NCBI RefSeq assembly: GCF_005403045.1
Contig: NZ_BJCL01000004.1
Location: 62,001-126,000 of the forward strand
Length of the DNA stretch: 64,000 bases
Direction: 5' to 3'
Origin: Pseudaquabacterium pictum
GTDB taxonomy: Bacteria > Pseudomonadota > Gammaproteobacteria > Burkholderiales > Burkholderiaceae_C
The first letter of the stretch is position 1; every line of letters starts with the position of its first letter. Below, piece after piece: positions 20,001 through 29,201 of this stretch. Made by a program: the position numbers and the translations under genes. The notes beneath the pieces were generated by a model. It saw nothing but the letters and a program-made list of their open reading frames with translations, had not been told where the DNA came from and ran no database searches.

Positions 20001-23000
20001 CACACCCTGCTGCGCGCCGATGGTGGCCTGGTGGCCGGGGTGGCAGACAACGCCCCCGCCCGCCTGGCGACCAGCGGCGATCTGACCCTGCAGACGCCGC
20101 TGCTGACCGCCGGCACCGGCGCCAGCGCCAGCCTGACCGCCACCGGTGCGCTGCAGCTGCAGCCGCTGCCGGCCGGCCGTGCGCCCAGCGCCAGCCTGCC
20201 CACGCCGGGCGCAGGCGCCCATCTGCAGCTGCAGGCCGGCACCGTGGCGCTGGACGGCCGCGTGGCGCTGCCGTCCGGCGCGCTGCAAGTCCAGACGCGC
20301 GGTGCGGGCGCGGACGGCGTGGCGGTGCACCTGGGCAGCGCCGGCGTGCTCGACCTGGCCGGCCAGACGCGGCGCATCGACGGTGTGACGATCGCCACGC
20401 CCGGCGGCGACCTGCAGCTGCGTGCCGACGCCGGCAGCGTGCGGCTGGATGGCCTGGTCGATGTCTCCGGCGCTGCCGGTGCTCCGGCCACTGCCAGCAT
20501 GCCGCGGCGGCCGGCCAGCCAGGGCGGCAGCCTCAGCCTGCAGGCCGCCGCCGGCGCCATCGACCTGGGCGGCACGCTGCGCGGCCACAGCAGCGCCGGT
20601 GCCGATGGCGCGACGCTGCGCATCGATGCCCGCGACGCCGTCGATCCGGCGCAACTGCAGGCCCTGCTGACCGCCAGCGCAGCGGCCGACGGCAGTGGCA
20701 ATTTCAACGGCCTGCTGGCGCTGCGCAACCGGCAGGGCGACCAGACGGTGGCCGCCGGCACCAGGCTGCAGGCCGCCACGATCGACCTGGCCAGCGACGC
20801 CGGGCGGCTGACCGTGGCCGGCAGCCTGGTCACCGACGGCGCCACTGGCGGCCAGGTGCTGCTGGCGGCAGGCCAGGACCTGCAACTGGCCGACAGCAGC
20901 CGCATCCGCGCCACCGGCGTGGCTGGCCAGCCTGGCCGGGTGACGCTGGCCAGCCGCGATGGCAGCGTGCAGATCGCGCCGCAGGCCGGCATCGACGTCG
21001 CGTCCGCAGCCGGCGCGGCCAGTGGCGAGCTGCTGCTGCGGGCCCCACGCACGCCCGGCGGCGACGTGGCCGTCGGCGCGCTGAGCGGCCGCATCCAGGG
21101 CGCCGCCCGGGTGGTGGTGGAGGCGGTGCAGGTCTACCAGGCGGACACCATCGTGGCGGGTGACCTGGCACCGACCGCAGCACCGACACCGGCCCCGACT
21201 GCGGCGCCAACTCCCGCCCCGACGCCTGCCCCCACGGCTGCACCGACCGCCGCGCCCAGCCCGGCGCCGACGGGCGCGCCCGCGCCGGCACCCACCGCGC
21301 CACCGGCCACGTCGACCATCGGCGTGACGCCGCCGACGCCGCCCGACCAGGTGCCCGGCGCGGCCGCCACCAAGACAGCTGCGGACGCGGCCAATCCGGG
21401 CAGCTCGACCGTGGGCAGCAAGCCGCCGTCGCCGCCTTCGAGCATCCCGGCGCCGACCGCGGCACCGACGCCAGCCCCCACGCCGGCGCCCACCCCGGCC
21501 CCGACGCCCGCACCGACACCTGCACCAACGCCCGCACCAACGCCCGCACCCACGGCAGCGCCTGGGGAGTCGACGGTGGGCGTCAAGCCGCCAGCGCCAC
21601 CGTCCGTGGTGCCGACCCCGGCACCCACCCCCGCGCCAACCGTGGCGCCGACGCCGGCGCCAACACCGGCACCCACCGCCGCGCCGACGCCAGCGCCAAC
21701 ACCGGCACCCACCGCAGCACCGACACCTGCGCCAACACCGGCACCCACCGCAGCACCGACACCTGCGCCAACACCGGCACCCACCGCAGCACCGACACCT
21801 GCGCCAACACCTGCACCCACCGCAGCACCGACACCTGCGCCAACACCGGCACCCACCGCGGCCCCCACACCTGCTCCCACTGCTGCCCCCACCGCAGCCC
21901 CCACCGCAGCCCCCACACCTGCCCCCACCGCAGCCCCTACCGCAGCGCCGACACCGGCGCCGACGCCTGCACCCACGCCCGCCCCCACCGTTGCGCCCAC
22001 GCCGGCGCCGTCACCGGGCGGCTCGACGATCGGCGTGAAGCCACCGCTGCCGCCGTCGGTCGTCCCCACCGTGGCGCCCACGCCGGCGCCCACCGCTGCA
22101 CCCACGCCGGCGCCGACACCGGCCCCAACCGCGGCCCCGACGCCAGCACCAACCCCAGCGCCCACGGCTGCGCTCACACCCGCACCCACGGCCGCGCCCA
22201 CACCCGCACCGACGCCCGCACCCACGGCTGCGCCCGCACCGGGCAGTTCAACCATTGGCGTGACGCCCCCGCTGCCGCCATCGGCCGTGCCCACGGCAGC
22301 GCCCACGCCCGGGCCGACCCCAGCGCCCACCGCGGCGCCAAGTCCGTCGCCCACGGTTGCACCCACCGCCGCGCCGACGCCAGCGCCCACCGCGGCGCCC
22401 ACGCCAGCCCCGACGCCGGCGCCCACCGCGGCGCCGACGCAGGCCGTGGGCACGGCGCAGATCCAGCGCGACAACCAGGCCTTCGCCGGCGCCGACGGCA
22501 GCGGGCTGGCAGCCATCGCCGGCCGGTTGACCGGTGGCGACGGCATGCTGGCACCAGCCGTGCAGGTGCGGCCCGGCGTGGAGGTGCGCAGCGCCGGCCG
22601 CCTGCGCCTGCAGGGCGACTGGAACCTGCTCGACTTCGACGACACCGGCACCGTGCTGCCGCGCCCCGGCGGCGCACCCACCGTGCTGACCCTGCGCGCT
22701 GCCGGCGACCTGGTGCTGGACCACAGCCTCAGCGACGGCCTGCGCAGCAGCACCCGCGAGACCGCCGGCAACGCGGGCAGCACGCTGGCCGACCGGGCCG
22801 CGGCGGTGCGACCCGACAGCACCATCGTCGCCGGCGAAGGCGCCAGCCTGCGCCTGGTCGGCGGCGCCGACCTGGGCGCGGCGCGGGTGCTGGAGACACG
22901 CAGCGACGGCACCGGCGATGTGCGCATCGGCCGCCAGGATGGCGCCAACGCGGCCGACGTCATCGTGCGCACCACCACCGGGCGCATCGACATCGCGGCC

Positions 23001-25835
23001 GGGCGCGACGTGGCCCTGGCCAATGCCAAGGCCGTGGTCTACACCACCGGTCTGCCGCAGCCCACGGCCGGCATCGCTGGTCTGGTGCTGCCGGCTGCCA
23101 GCCAGCTGCTGGCGGCCGGCCAGGAAGGCAACAGCCGGCAGAGCCCGTTCCTGGACGGCGGCGGCGACATCACGCTGCAGGCCAGGCGCGACCTGGTCGG
23201 TGCGGCCGGCAGCGGCGCCAGCCCCTACGGCACCGACTGGTGGTGGCGCAGTGCCAGCGGCACCACCGGCGCACTGAACTGGTGGAGCCGCTACGACCTG
23301 TTCCAGCAGGGCGTGGCCACCTTCGGCGGCGGCAGCCTGGCGGCCATGGCCGGTGGCGATGCGCGCGGCCTGGCGCTGTCCACCGCGGCCAGCGGCAGCC
23401 TGACGCAGGACAGCGGCAGCGGCCGCAGCCTGCTGGGCTTTGGCGGCGGCGCGCTGCACTGGCAGGTCAGCGGCAACCTGGTCGACGGCTTCGTGTTCGC
23501 CGGCGGCGACCGCGCCACCATCGATGCCGGTGGCGCCGTGCAATCCAGCACCGGCTTCAACGGCCTGCAACTGATGCACCTGGACACGCAGGTGTCGGTC
23601 ACCGCCCGCAACGGCCTGGACCTGGGCCAGGTGGCATCGGCCGGCCTGGTGGCACCACTGGCGCGGCAGGGCACGCAGTCGACCAACGGCGTGCTGCTGG
23701 CCGGGCTGTCGCCCGCAGCCAGCCTGGGCGTGCTGAGCACCGCTGGCAGCGTGGCCTACAGCGGCCAGGTGCCGACCGCGCTGACCGGCAACTACAGCCA
23801 GCGCAGCCAGGCCGAGCGGGTGGTGCCATCGTCGACCTGGATGGCCGCACCCGAAGGCAGCCTGCGGCTGCAGGGCGACCTGGTGCAGGCGCCGGTGCTG
23901 GGCGCCGACCTGCTGCTGCTGGCGCGCGACGATGTCACCCTGTCGGCCATCGCCATCACCGGCAGCCAGCCGGCCTTCGCCCGGCCCTTTGCCTCCGATG
24001 CCAGCGGCCTGGCCGACCGGCTGGACCCCTTCCCCCGCAACAGCAGCGCCACCGCGCCGGCCGGCCAGCCGCCGCTGCGGGTGGTGGCCGAGACCGGCAG
24101 CCTGCGCTTCGATGCGGTGCAGGCGCTGAGCCCGGCGCGGCTGGTCGCCGGCCAGGACCTGGTGGGCCGGGCGCTGTCGCTCCAGCACCAGGCCAGCGAT
24201 GCGCTGAGCCTGCTGCAGGCTGGCGGCGACCTGGTGTTCGATGCCGTCACCGGGGACGCCAACTTCAGCGCCAAGCTGCAGGGCCCGGGCGACCTGGTGG
24301 TGCTGGCCGGGCGCGACGTGGTGCTGGGCAGCTCCGGCGGCATCGGCAGCGTGGGCAACCTGGAGAACAGCGCGCTGCTGGCCGGCGGTGCCGCGATCAC
24401 CGTGGTCGCCGGCGTGCAGCTGGGCACGGCCGATGTGGCGCAGGCAAGCAGCCGCCATGTGGCGGTGCTGGGCGGTGCCGGCCTGGCCAGCCAGGCGGCG
24501 CAGCTGTTCGTGCAGCTCGATGCGCTGGCGGCCGGCCGCACGCCGCCGGCCATCGGCTCGGCCGAGGCCCAGGCGGCAGCCACTGCCCATGGCCAGGCGA
24601 CGCTGGACGAACGCCAGGCCCGCATCCAGGCCCTGGTGGGCGCCGGCCCGCTGGCGGCGCAGGCAGCAGACTTCCTGGCCCAACGCGGCCTGGCGCCGGT
24701 GGCGCCGGCGCAGGCGCTGGCCGCCCTGGCCCAGCAGCCCGCCGCGCTGCGCGAAAGCTTCCTCGGCCATGCCCTGGCCGAGGCCTGGCTGGCGCGGGTG
24801 GATGGCAGCGCGCGCAACGCCGCGGTGCTGGCGCTGGCCACCTTGGCCCCAGCCACGCCGGCGACGGCCGACGCACCCGCCGATCCACGCAGCGGCTACC
24901 TGCCGCGGCTGCGCAGCTTCCTGCAGGCGCGCACCGGCCAGGCAGTCGACAACGCCCAGGCCCTGGCCGCCTTCGACGCCCTGCCGCCCGAGCAGCGGTT
25001 GCTGTGGCTGCAGCAGGTGCTGTTCGACGAGCTGCGCTTTGCCGGCCGCACCGCTGCCCGCAGCGATGGCGCCGAGCGCGCCGCCGCCTACGAGCGCGGC
25101 TTCAGCACCCTGGCCGCGCTGTTCCCGGGCAGCCGGGCGACCGGCGAGATCCGCATGACCGCCAGCCAGATCAAGACCCAGCAGGGCGGCGCGGTGCACC
25201 TGCTGGCGCCGGGCGGTGGCGTCAACGCGGGCGAGACCTTCAGCGGCGGTGCGGTCAAGCCGGCCAGCGCCATCGGCATCGTCACCGTGGCTGGTGGCGA
25301 TGTGCAGATCGCTGCGCGCGACAGCCTGGTGGTCAACCAGTCGCGGGTGTTCACCGTCGGCCAGGGCGATGTGCTGATCTGGGCCAGCCGGGGCGACATC
25401 GACGCCGGCCGCGGCGCCAAGACGGTGACCGGCGCGCCCGCGCCGATCACCCGCATCGACCGCAACGGCAATGTGGTGGTCGACACCTCGGCCGCCTTCT
25501 CCGGCAGCGGCATCGCGGTGCTGGATGCGAAGAGCACGCTGGACCTGTTCGCGCCGTCCGGCGAGATCAACGCCGGCGATGCCGGCATCCAGTCACGCGG
25601 CAATGCCAACCTGGCTGCCGAGCGGCTGGTGGGCGCCGATGCGATCAGCGTGCGCGGCGACACCAGCAGCAACATGCCGCCGCCGGCGGTGAATGCCGCC
25701 ACCGCGCTGCCGGCCACCGTGGCCACCGCCGGCCTGGCCAATGCCAGCCCCGCCGCCAGCGACGACGAGGCGCAGAAGCGGCGCCGCCGGCGCAACCTGA
25801 TCCTGGACTTCCTCGGCTTCAGCCAAGGCGACTGA
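14010..25835 (+). CDS. Giant TpsA exoprotein (filamentous haemagglutinin family)
   Basis: A protein of about 3941 residues. An extended signal peptide (to about residue 36, LAMAAEPVA) precedes the TPS secretion domain: [25 protein letters not shown]-like [27 protein letters not shown] and IASTLNV. The body is a very long series of short G/A/L/T-rich beta-helix repeats. Residues about 2385-2810 form an Ala-Pro-Thr linker, after which beta-helix repeats resume. A globular-looking alpha-helical insertion lies at about 3490-3710. The C-terminus is basic (KRRRRR) and ends [13 protein letters not shown]. No toxin or contact-inhibition module is visible, so an adhesin or matrix role is likelier. The ATG at 14010 is preferred to the GTG at 13992, which overlaps tpsB. 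Confidence 0.93.
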   Translation: MARRAPPLPAAPTLRPLAAALAGVFPLGLAMAAEPVAAPRISLPPPAAAALPVPAARWVVNGAARVAADAANAQGGRNLTIEQSSQRAIYHWQRFDIGAASGVHFDMRTGANGTALNRVVGDGSGISPSQILGRLTSNGTVVLVNQNGVLFGANAQVNVGGLIASTLNVGDADFLSGFTNSLFSTAPTFLLQDVHQPLALFANPGNFVLVEPGAAITTPAGGRVMLLAESVENRGRISTPGGQTVLAAGNQAYLQTPTAERLYASEANADIPALRGLLVEVDGAGRASNLGEILTERGNTTLVGLAVNQSGRISASTGVSENGSVFLLARNKVQATQTNALVKRATEGGQLVLGPQSDIRLLPATESDSAGKPLTSSDNSAFTTSRVELSGAQIDLRGGSSIVAPGGLVRARAEAQPLYDGTLADAPPQTFLPADAHSRLTLSDGARIDVAGTRSETLSVARQFVTTELLGNSDLRDAPLQKDGPLYRSRVTFDLRQGVPILGDTSAYSRALQRTVNERLSVGGAVLLASRGDLHTAAGARIDLSGGQLTYTAASVRPSALVADDGSRYSLNTARADLRYTALENATQTARNRWQDTLPSFASNLAGQLEPGYTEGRAAGSLSLLARQAVLDGQVLASTLQGSRQTSGSDALAGRASLALALSAPFNTTFGTAAINPADLRLAAAASGLSAPDWAALGSNGSALADLVAGSHWSATALTAADPSRLTISTTGALLQQDGAHLRLGPRTSISLTAQGAGGLTLGADITSAGGSLTARTADAAAGSATGPGVAGTLQLGAAARLDMAGTWVNQAAAVQALPAPALAGGSVALQAAHGLQLDAGSAIDVSGGATVRTNGSVQGTAAGSITLEGNTGLASPGEALAPVLLGSQLAGFAINGGGSLKLRAADVHIVADTAGQPALQALDGGLGLQLGTSFFQQGGFASFDIDGANRLVLEPGAVLAPRQLNWLAGADARLSASGSRPAEVLQTSRLDDALRQPVHLALRATGTDRVLPAGALTLSAGSAIQADARANVQLIAGRDLLAAGQVQAAGGNVALSLAGSFSGVPAGYAGSLVLASGAGIDVAGTTLVTPTTNGLQQGQVLAGGTVSISGARLTGIDLQPGAVIRLDGASAVLNQPTPTGAGATATQRVHVHSDAGQLQIATQEGGGRLAATVSAKGGRSAAGQAAGGSLGVRLSAQANATDASQDRDDVQLRVQAGAADAPVQAGVVTLSADAVRDAGLASLSLRSSDRIRFDGDVALDLQRALTLDAPVIEATAGADVRLSTAGVLTVGNTDTGTRFNDSARPNNQVQRPASGGSASLALQGDLVQLVGRQALQGVGTLDLRSTTELRLRGANVGSGATGSLATAADVTLLAARVAPATDTTYQLLAPGHRLRIDAGGTLADPLLSAGGVLTLQAAQIEQFGRVQAPFGQITLDASERLTLGSGSITSVAGGNTTVPYGSAVANTAGSAWTAGDGRSLASGPAKSIQLKVAGGSAEVQAGATLDLSGGGSLQAQSFVPGPGGSRDVFAGGADGAFAVLPGVQAYAPHDDAILAAVNDRNQPVSVRPGDTITFGPGGPIPAGTYARLPARYAVLDGAFLVRPAAGNLGLGQTQAQPSGATLVGARTGLRADAAAGLAPAADSTWQVLPSALARRSSEIRTAQADTVFAAGQGRPMDAGQLAIETGALTLAGALRFDLPGGTAGRGAVGGELAIASRHILIDSAGNAEAGSLLLTPAQLQAAGAQRLLIGATRGADGQLAVQADTIRVGAGLDLAAAADLTLAATDSLQVGAGTRLGTRGSLAAGSATELRLAGDGALLRLSADAEASTRRSGTSRLAGTLDLRTGVQLQAASVLAEATQAVQLAADVAVAAQAVTLGGPRIAVGAGDGDALALSAALAAQLGQAEALTLRSFSSIDFFGDASLGSPGQRRLALDAGSLRLATPGSTVTVQAGALDLVNTSGAAATAGSGGSSQLRLLAGGTLTLGGGTVAVDGADHTLLRADGGLVAGVADNAPARLATSGDLTLQTPLLTAGTGASASLTATGALQLQPLPAGRAPSASLPTPGAGAHLQLQAGTVALDGRVALPSGALQVQTRGAGADGVAVHLGSAGVLDLAGQTRRIDGVTIATPGGDLQLRADAGSVRLDGLVDVSGAAGAPATASMPRRPASQGGSLSLQAAAGAIDLGGTLRGHSSAGADGATLRIDARDAVDPAQLQALLTASAAADGSGNFNGLLALRNRQGDQTVAAGTRLQAATIDLASDAGRLTVAGSLVTDGATGGQVLLAAGQDLQLADSSRIRATGVAGQPGRVTLASRDGSVQIAPQAGIDVASAAGAASGELLLRAPRTPGGDVAVGALSGRIQGAARVVVEAVQVYQADTIVAGDLAPTAAPTPAPTAAPTPAPTPAPTAAPTAAPSPAPTGAPAPAPTAPPATSTIGVTPPTPPDQVPGAAATKTAADAANPGSSTVGSKPPSPPSSIPAPTAAPTPAPTPAPTPAPTPAPTPAPTPAPTPAPTAAPGESTVGVKPPAPPSVVPTPAPTPAPTVAPTPAPTPAPTAAPTPAPTPAPTAAPTPAPTPAPTAAPTPAPTPAPTAAPTPAPTPAPTAAPTPAPTPAPTAAPTPAPTAAPTAAPTAAPTPAPTAAPTAAPTPAPTPAPTPAPTVAPTPAPSPGGSTIGVKPPLPPSVVPTVAPTPAPTAAPTPAPTPAPTAAPTPAPTPAPTAALTPAPTAAPTPAPTPAPTAAPAPGSSTIGVTPPLPPSAVPTAAPTPGPTPAPTAAPSPSPTVAPTAAPTPAPTAAPTPAPTPAPTAAPTQAVGTAQIQRDNQAFAGADGSGLAAIAGRLTGGDGMLAPAVQVRPGVEVRSAGRLRLQGDWNLLDFDDTGTVLPRPGGAPTVLTLRAAGDLVLDHSLSDGLRSSTRETAGNAGSTLADRAAAVRPDSTIVAGEGASLRLVGGADLGAARVLETRSDGTGDVRIGRQDGANAADVIVRTTTGRIDIAAGRDVALANAKAVVYTTGLPQPTAGIAGLVLPAASQLLAAGQEGNSRQSPFLDGGGDITLQARRDLVGAAGSGASPYGTDWWWRSASGTTGALNWWSRYDLFQQGVATFGGGSLAAMAGGDARGLALSTAASGSLTQDSGSGRSLLGFGGGALHWQVSGNLVDGFVFAGGDRATIDAGGAVQSSTGFNGLQLMHLDTQVSVTARNGLDLGQVASAGLVAPLARQGTQSTNGVLLAGLSPAASLGVLSTAGSVAYSGQVPTALTGNYSQRSQAERVVPSSTWMAAPEGSLRLQGDLVQAPVLGADLLLLARDDVTLSAIAITGSQPAFARPFASDASGLADRLDPFPRNSSATAPAGQPPLRVVAETGSLRFDAVQALSPARLVAGQDLVGRALSLQHQASDALSLLQAGGDLVFDAVTGDANFSAKLQGPGDLVVLAGRDVVLGSSGGIGSVGNLENSALLAGGAAITVVAGVQLGTADVAQASSRHVAVLGGAGLASQAAQLFVQLDALAAGRTPPAIGSAEAQAAATAHGQATLDERQARIQALVGAGPLAAQAADFLAQRGLAPVAPAQALAALAQQPAALRESFLGHALAEAWLARVDGSARNAAVLALATLAPATPATADAPADPRSGYLPRLRSFLQARTGQAVDNAQALAAFDALPPEQRLLWLQQVLFDELRFAGRTAARSDGAERAAAYERGFSTLAALFPGSRATGEIRMTASQIKTQQGGAVHLLAPGGGVNAGETFSGGAVKPASAIGIVTVAGGDVQIAARDSLVVNQSRVFTVGQGDVLIWASRGDIDAGRGAKTVTGAPAPITRIDRNGNVVVDTSAAFSGSGIAVLDAKSTLDLFAPSGEINAGDAGIQSRGNANLAAERLVGADAISVRGDTSSNMPPPAVNAATALPATVATAGLANASPAASDDEAQKRRRRRNLILDFLGFSQGD
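21167..22441 (+). repeat. Ala-Pro-Thr repeat tract encoding the TpsA linker
   Basis: About 1.27 kb encoding iterations of APT, APTPAPT and APTAAPT. Within it, a 36-nt unit (starting GCACCGACACCTGCGCCAAC) occurs four times almost without change at 21717, 21753, 21789 and 21825. Five spacers of the form ST(I/V)G-x-(K/T)PP-x-PP-x-x-(V/I)P interrupt the tract near 21311, 21402, 21571, 22021 and 22246. The protein segment is probably an extended, flexible or O-glycosylated stalk. The DNA repeats favour slippage, so copy number may vary between cells or be misassembled. Confidence 0.9.
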
Positions 25836-25839
25836 CCCC

Positions 25840-27582
25840 ATGCACACCTCCACCTTCCTCCCCGCCCGGGCCCGCGCCGCGGCCGCCGGCCTGCTGCTGT
25901 GTCTGTCGGGCGTGCTGGGCCTGGCCGGGCCGGCCCAGGCCTGGTGGCAGGCCGACTGGCCGCAGCGCACCCGCTACACGCTGGACACCAGCAACCAGGG
26001 CCAGCCGACCACCGAGGCGGTGAACGGCCTGCCGCTGGCCATCCGCCTGCACAGCGGCAACTTCGACTTCGCCGGTGCCAAGGACGACGGCAGCGACCTG
26101 CGGGTGCTGGCCGCCGACGACAAGACGGTGCTGCCGCACCGCATCGAACGCTTCGATGCGGTCAACGAGCTGGCGGTGGTCTGGGTCACGCTGCCGGCGG
26201 TGCTGCCGGGCAGCGACAAGAACGCGGTGCTGGTCTACAGCGGCAACCTGCAGGCGCCGGCCGCCACCGGCAGCCCGGCCGCCGATGCGGCGCTGAAGCT
26301 GGCGGTGGGCTTCGACGATGCCGCCGGCCGCGGCCAGGACCGGGTGGCCGGCGCGCTGGCCACCACCCCGGTGGTGCGCGAGGCCAACGCCCTGCTGGCT
26401 GGCGGCGCCCGGCTGGACGGCAGCACGCTGCAGTGGCCGGCGGCCGATGCGCTGGCGATCACCCCCGGCGGTGCGGCCACCGTGTCGCTGTGGCTGCGTG
26501 CCGATGCGGTGGACGGCGGCCAGGTGCTGCGCTGGGGCCCGCTGCAGATCGCCCTGGCCGGCGGCAAGCTGCAGGCCCGCGTGGGCGGCACGGTGCTGGA
26601 CGGCGGCCCGCTGACCGCCGCCACCTGGACCCATGTGGCCCTGGTGCTGGAAGGCGCCAAGGCGCGGCTGCATGTCAACGGCGGCGAGGTGGCGCAGGCC
26701 GCCGTGGCCACACCCGCGTTGGCCGGCGCGCTGCAGCTGGGTGGCACAGAAGGGAGCACCGCGCTGCGCGGCGCAGTGGACGAGCTGCAGGTGGCCGCCG
26801 CCGCCCGCAGCGCCCCCTGGCTGGCCCTGGTGGCCGGCTCGCAGGGCAGTGCCGGCAAGCTGGTGAAGGCGGTGCGCGAGAGCGACGGCGAGGCCGACGG
26901 CGGCGGCCAGCACGGCTACATGGGCATCCTGGTCAAGAACCTCACCATCGACGCCTGGGTGGTGATCGTCATCCTGGGCGTGATGTTCGTGGTGGCCGCC
27001 CTGGTGATGGTGGTCAAGCTGCGCTACATCGTGCGCGCCGACCGCGACAACCGGCAGTTCCTGGGCCGCTTCCGCCAGGCCACCGATGCGCTGCTGCAGC
27101 TCGACCAGGGCGCCGCCCACCCCAACTCCACGCTGTACCGGCTGTACCTGGCCGGCCAGCGCGAGCTGCGCAAGCGCCGGGTCGGCGAGCCGGGCATGGC
27201 GCCACTGTCGGGCGCGTCGATCGACGCGGTGAAGGCCTCGGTCGATGCCGACCTGGTGCGCGAGAGCCACCGCCTGAACGGCCAGATGGTGTGGCTGACC
27301 ATCGCCATCTCCGGCGGCCCGTTCCTGGGCCTGCTGGGCACGGTGGTGGGCGTGATGATCACCTTCGCGGCCATCGCCGCGGCCGGCGATGTCAACGTCA
27401 ACGCCATCGCCCCCGGCATCGCCGCGGCGCTGCTGGCCACGGTGGCCGGCCTGGGCGTGGCCATCCCGGCGCTGTTCGGCTACAACTACCTGGCCTCGCG
27501 CATCAAGACGCTGTCGGCCGACATGCAGATCTTCGTCGACGAGTTCATCACTCGGATCGCCGAGGAATACGGCGCACGATGA
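25840..27582 (+). CDS. ExbB/TolQ/MotA-type proton channel with DUF2341/LamG-like periplasmic extension
   Basis: A protein of 580 residues. The signal peptide ends near GPAQA. Then comes a DUF2341-like domain (WWQADWPQRTRYTLDTSNQG to about residue 140) and a concanavalin A/LamG-like jelly roll (about 175-345: TVSLWLRADAVDGGQVLRWG, TWTHVALVLEGAKARLHVNG). The remainder is an ExbB-like channel: TM1 at about 370-393, TM2 at about 486-513 (GGPFLGLLGTVVGVMITFAA) and TM3 at about 524-553 (IAAALLATVAGLGVAIPALF). Standard ExbB proteins are 220-250 residues, so more than half of this protein is periplasmic sensor-like material. It overlaps the first exbD by 4 nt and follows tpsA by 4 nt. A role in coupling the proton-motive force to the exoprotein or porin is inference. 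Confidence 0.9.
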   Translation: MHTSTFLPARARAAAAGLLLCLSGVLGLAGPAQAWWQADWPQRTRYTLDTSNQGQPTTEAVNGLPLAIRLHSGNFDFAGAKDDGSDLRVLAADDKTVLPHRIERFDAVNELAVVWVTLPAVLPGSDKNAVLVYSGNLQAPAATGSPAADAALKLAVGFDDAAGRGQDRVAGALATTPVVREANALLAGGARLDGSTLQWPAADALAITPGGAATVSLWLRADAVDGGQVLRWGPLQIALAGGKLQARVGGTVLDGGPLTAATWTHVALVLEGAKARLHVNGGEVAQAAVATPALAGALQLGGTEGSTALRGAVDELQVAAAARSAPWLALVAGSQGSAGKLVKAVRESDGEADGGGQHGYMGILVKNLTIDAWVVIVILGVMFVVAALVMVVKLRYIVRADRDNRQFLGRFRQATDALLQLDQGAAHPNSTLYRLYLAGQRELRKRRVGEPGMAPLSGASIDAVKASVDADLVRESHRLNGQMVWLTIAISGGPFLGLLGTVVGVMITFAAIAAAGDVNVNAIAPGIAAALLATVAGLGVAIPALFGYNYLASRIKTLSADMQIFVDEFITRIAEEYGAR

Positions 27583-27989
27583 GCGCCGACATCAAGGCTG
27601 AGAACCAGCCGTATGACGACATCAACGTCACACCGATGCTGGACCTGGCCTATGTGCTGCTGGTGGTGTTCATCATCCTCACCACCGCCTCGGTGCAGGG
27701 CGTGAAGGTGGACTCGCCCAACACCCGCGCCAGCGAGAACCTGGCGCGGCCGCAGACCCGCGCCATCACCATCACCGCCGACGGCACGGTGTTCCTCGAC
27801 GCCTACCCGGTGGACATCGCGCAGCTGAAGAGCCGCCTGGCCGACCACAAGGCCGCCAACCCGGCCCTGCCGGTGGTGCTGAAGGCCGACGCCGCCGCGC
27901 AGTACGACACGGTGATGCAGGTGCTGGAAGTGGCCAAGGCGCTGGACATCACCGAGCTGGGCCTGGTCACCAAGCGCCAGGCACCCTGA
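27579..27989 (+). CDS. ExbD/TolR-type biopolymer transport protein, copy 1
   Basis: A protein of 136 residues. A short cytoplasmic N-terminus (INVTPMLDLAYVLLVVFIIL) leads into one transmembrane helix that carries the functional Asp (MLDLAYVLL). A periplasmic domain of ExbD type follows (DGTVFLDAYPVDIAQLKSRL, PVVLKADAAAQYDTVMQVLE). It is the stator partner of the ExbB-like protein in a proton-driven complex. The ATG lies in an ATGA overlap with exbB. A second exbD follows 18 nt later, as in TonB systems that use heterologous ExbD pairs. Confidence 0.93.
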   Translation: MSADIKAENQPYDDINVTPMLDLAYVLLVVFIILTTASVQGVKVDSPNTRASENLARPQTRAITITADGTVFLDAYPVDIAQLKSRLADHKAANPALPVVLKADAAAQYDTVMQVLEVAKALDITELGLVTKRQAP

Positions 27990-28007
27990 GCCCAGGAGCC
28001 ATCCGCG

Positions 28008-28409
28008 ATGCAGCTCAACACCGACGCCCAGCCCTACGACAGCATCAACGTCACGCCGATGCTGGACCTGGCCTATGTGCTGCTGGTGGTCTTCATCCTG
28101 ATGACCACCGCCTCGGTGCAGGGCCTGAAGATCAACCTGCCGCTGCCCAGCAACAAGCCATCGACCGAGAAGCACGAACTGAAGATCGTGCAGGTGATGC
28201 CCGGCGGCGCCCTGCTGGTCAACGGCGCGCCGGTCACGCTGGCCCAGCTGGAAAGCCAGCTGCAGGCCGACCGCGCCCGCGATCCGAAGCTGACCGTGGC
28301 CATCAAGGGCGACGCGCGGGCGCAGTACGCCGCGGTGGTCAGCGTGATCGACCTGTGCAACGCCCTGGCCATCGACATGGCCCTGGTCACCAGCCGCATC
28401 GGCAGCTAG
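28008..28409 (+). CDS. ExbD/TolR-type biopolymer transport protein, copy 2
   Basis: A protein of 133 residues with the same N-terminal block as copy 1 (YDSINVTPMLDLAYVLLVVF) but a divergent periplasmic domain: INLPLPSNKPSTEKHELKIV, GGALLVNGAPVTLAQLESQL, AIKGDARAQYAAVVSVIDLC. The membrane Asp is kept. The near-identity of the membrane segment with a different periplasmic domain points to duplication followed by specialisation for another partner. An AGGAG-like site precedes the ATG. The downstream tonB-like gene starts 43 nt later. Confidence 0.93.
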   Translation: MQLNTDAQPYDSINVTPMLDLAYVLLVVFILMTTASVQGLKINLPLPSNKPSTEKHELKIVQVMPGGALLVNGAPVTLAQLESQLQADRARDPKLTVAIKGDARAQYAAVVSVIDLCNALAIDMALVTSRIGS

Positions 28410-28452
28410 CCGGCGCCACCACCCGGCACCACCCGGCACCACCACCCACCCC

Positions 28453-29172
28453 ATGGCCGACCTCGCCGACGCCCAGACCCCACCCGCCTCCGCCGGCCAG
28501 CGCATCGCCGTGGCCACCGCGGTGCTGGCCGGCCTGCTGCTGGTGGGTGCGCTGGCCTGGTGGCTGAAGCAGCAGCTGTCGGCACCGGAGGCGCCGAGGC
28601 GCCAGGTGGCGCGCATCAGCATCCTGCCCGACACCCCGCCGCCACCGCCCCCGCCGCCGCCCAAGGACCAGCCCAAGCCGGCGCCCAAGGACGACGCCCG
28701 GCCGCCGCCGCCCACCGCCACGCCCCAGCCGCCCGCCCCGGCGCCGGCCGATGCGCCGATCAAGATGGAAGGCGCCGCCGGCACCGGCGACAGCCCGTTC
28801 GCCGCCGGCCCTGTCACCAGCGACTACCAGGGCGGCCGGCCCACGGTGGGCGGCACCGCAGCATCCGCCCCGCCGCCGGTGGCCGACCGCGCCCAGGCCC
28901 GGCTGTATGCCAACAGCGCGCGCGGCCTGCTGCGCGACGCCATCGAGCAGCACCTGCGCAGCGATGCGGCCGAGCTGACCGCCGAGTTCACCCTCTGGCT
29001 GGCGGCAGACGGCAGCATCCAGCGCTACGCCCTGCAGCCCGGCGCCGACCCGCGCCACGACAGCGCCCTGCAGGCCGCGCTGGACGACACCCAGCGCCAG
29101 CTGCGCCTGCCGCGGCCACCGGCGGCGCTGCAGCCGATGCGCTTCCGCCTGACCGTGCGTCCGCAAGGCTGA
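28453..29172 (+). CDS. TonB-like energy transducer
   Basis: A protein of 239 residues: a short cytoplasmic N-terminus, one transmembrane helix (about residues 21-39), then the hallmark Pro/Lys-rich spacer (about residues 58-100, beginning DTPPPPPPPPPKDQPKP). A Gly/Ala region precedes a C-terminal domain from about residue 150 (RAQARLYANSARGLLRDAIE, AEFTLWLAADGSIQRYALQP) that resembles the TonB C-terminal fold. It should carry energy from the ExbB-ExbD complex to an outer-membrane partner. No TonB-dependent receptor with plug is encoded here; the adjacent outer-membrane genes are the TpsB barrel and a porin. The partner is therefore unknown. Confidence 0.87.
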   Translation: MADLADAQTPPASAGQRIAVATAVLAGLLLVGALAWWLKQQLSAPEAPRRQVARISILPDTPPPPPPPPPKDQPKPAPKDDARPPPPTATPQPPAPAPADAPIKMEGAAGTGDSPFAAGPVTSDYQGGRPTVGGTAASAPPPVADRAQARLYANSARGLLRDAIEQHLRSDAAELTAEFTLWLAADGSIQRYALQPGADPRHDSALQAALDDTQRQLRLPRPPAALQPMRFRLTVRPQG

Positions 29173-29201
29173 CCCCCGAATTTCCTCTTTGAGACCTCCG
29201 C

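Noticed and set aside
21167-22441. Possible CRISPR or minisatellite array
   Set aside because: The repeats are in frame, contiguous and encode APT units inside a large gene; there are no constant-length unique spacers.
22248-25199. A 983-residue - strand frame and several others opposite the 3' half of tpsA
   Set aside because: Same reason: mirror translation of a GC-rich repetitive gene, with His/Gln/Gly/Arg bias and no recognisable family.
14010-25835. Contact-dependent inhibition (CdiA) toxin
   Set aside because: No VENN-type boundary, toxin domain or immunity gene follows; the protein ends in a basic tail and a short NLILDFLGF motif, and an exbB-like gene comes next.
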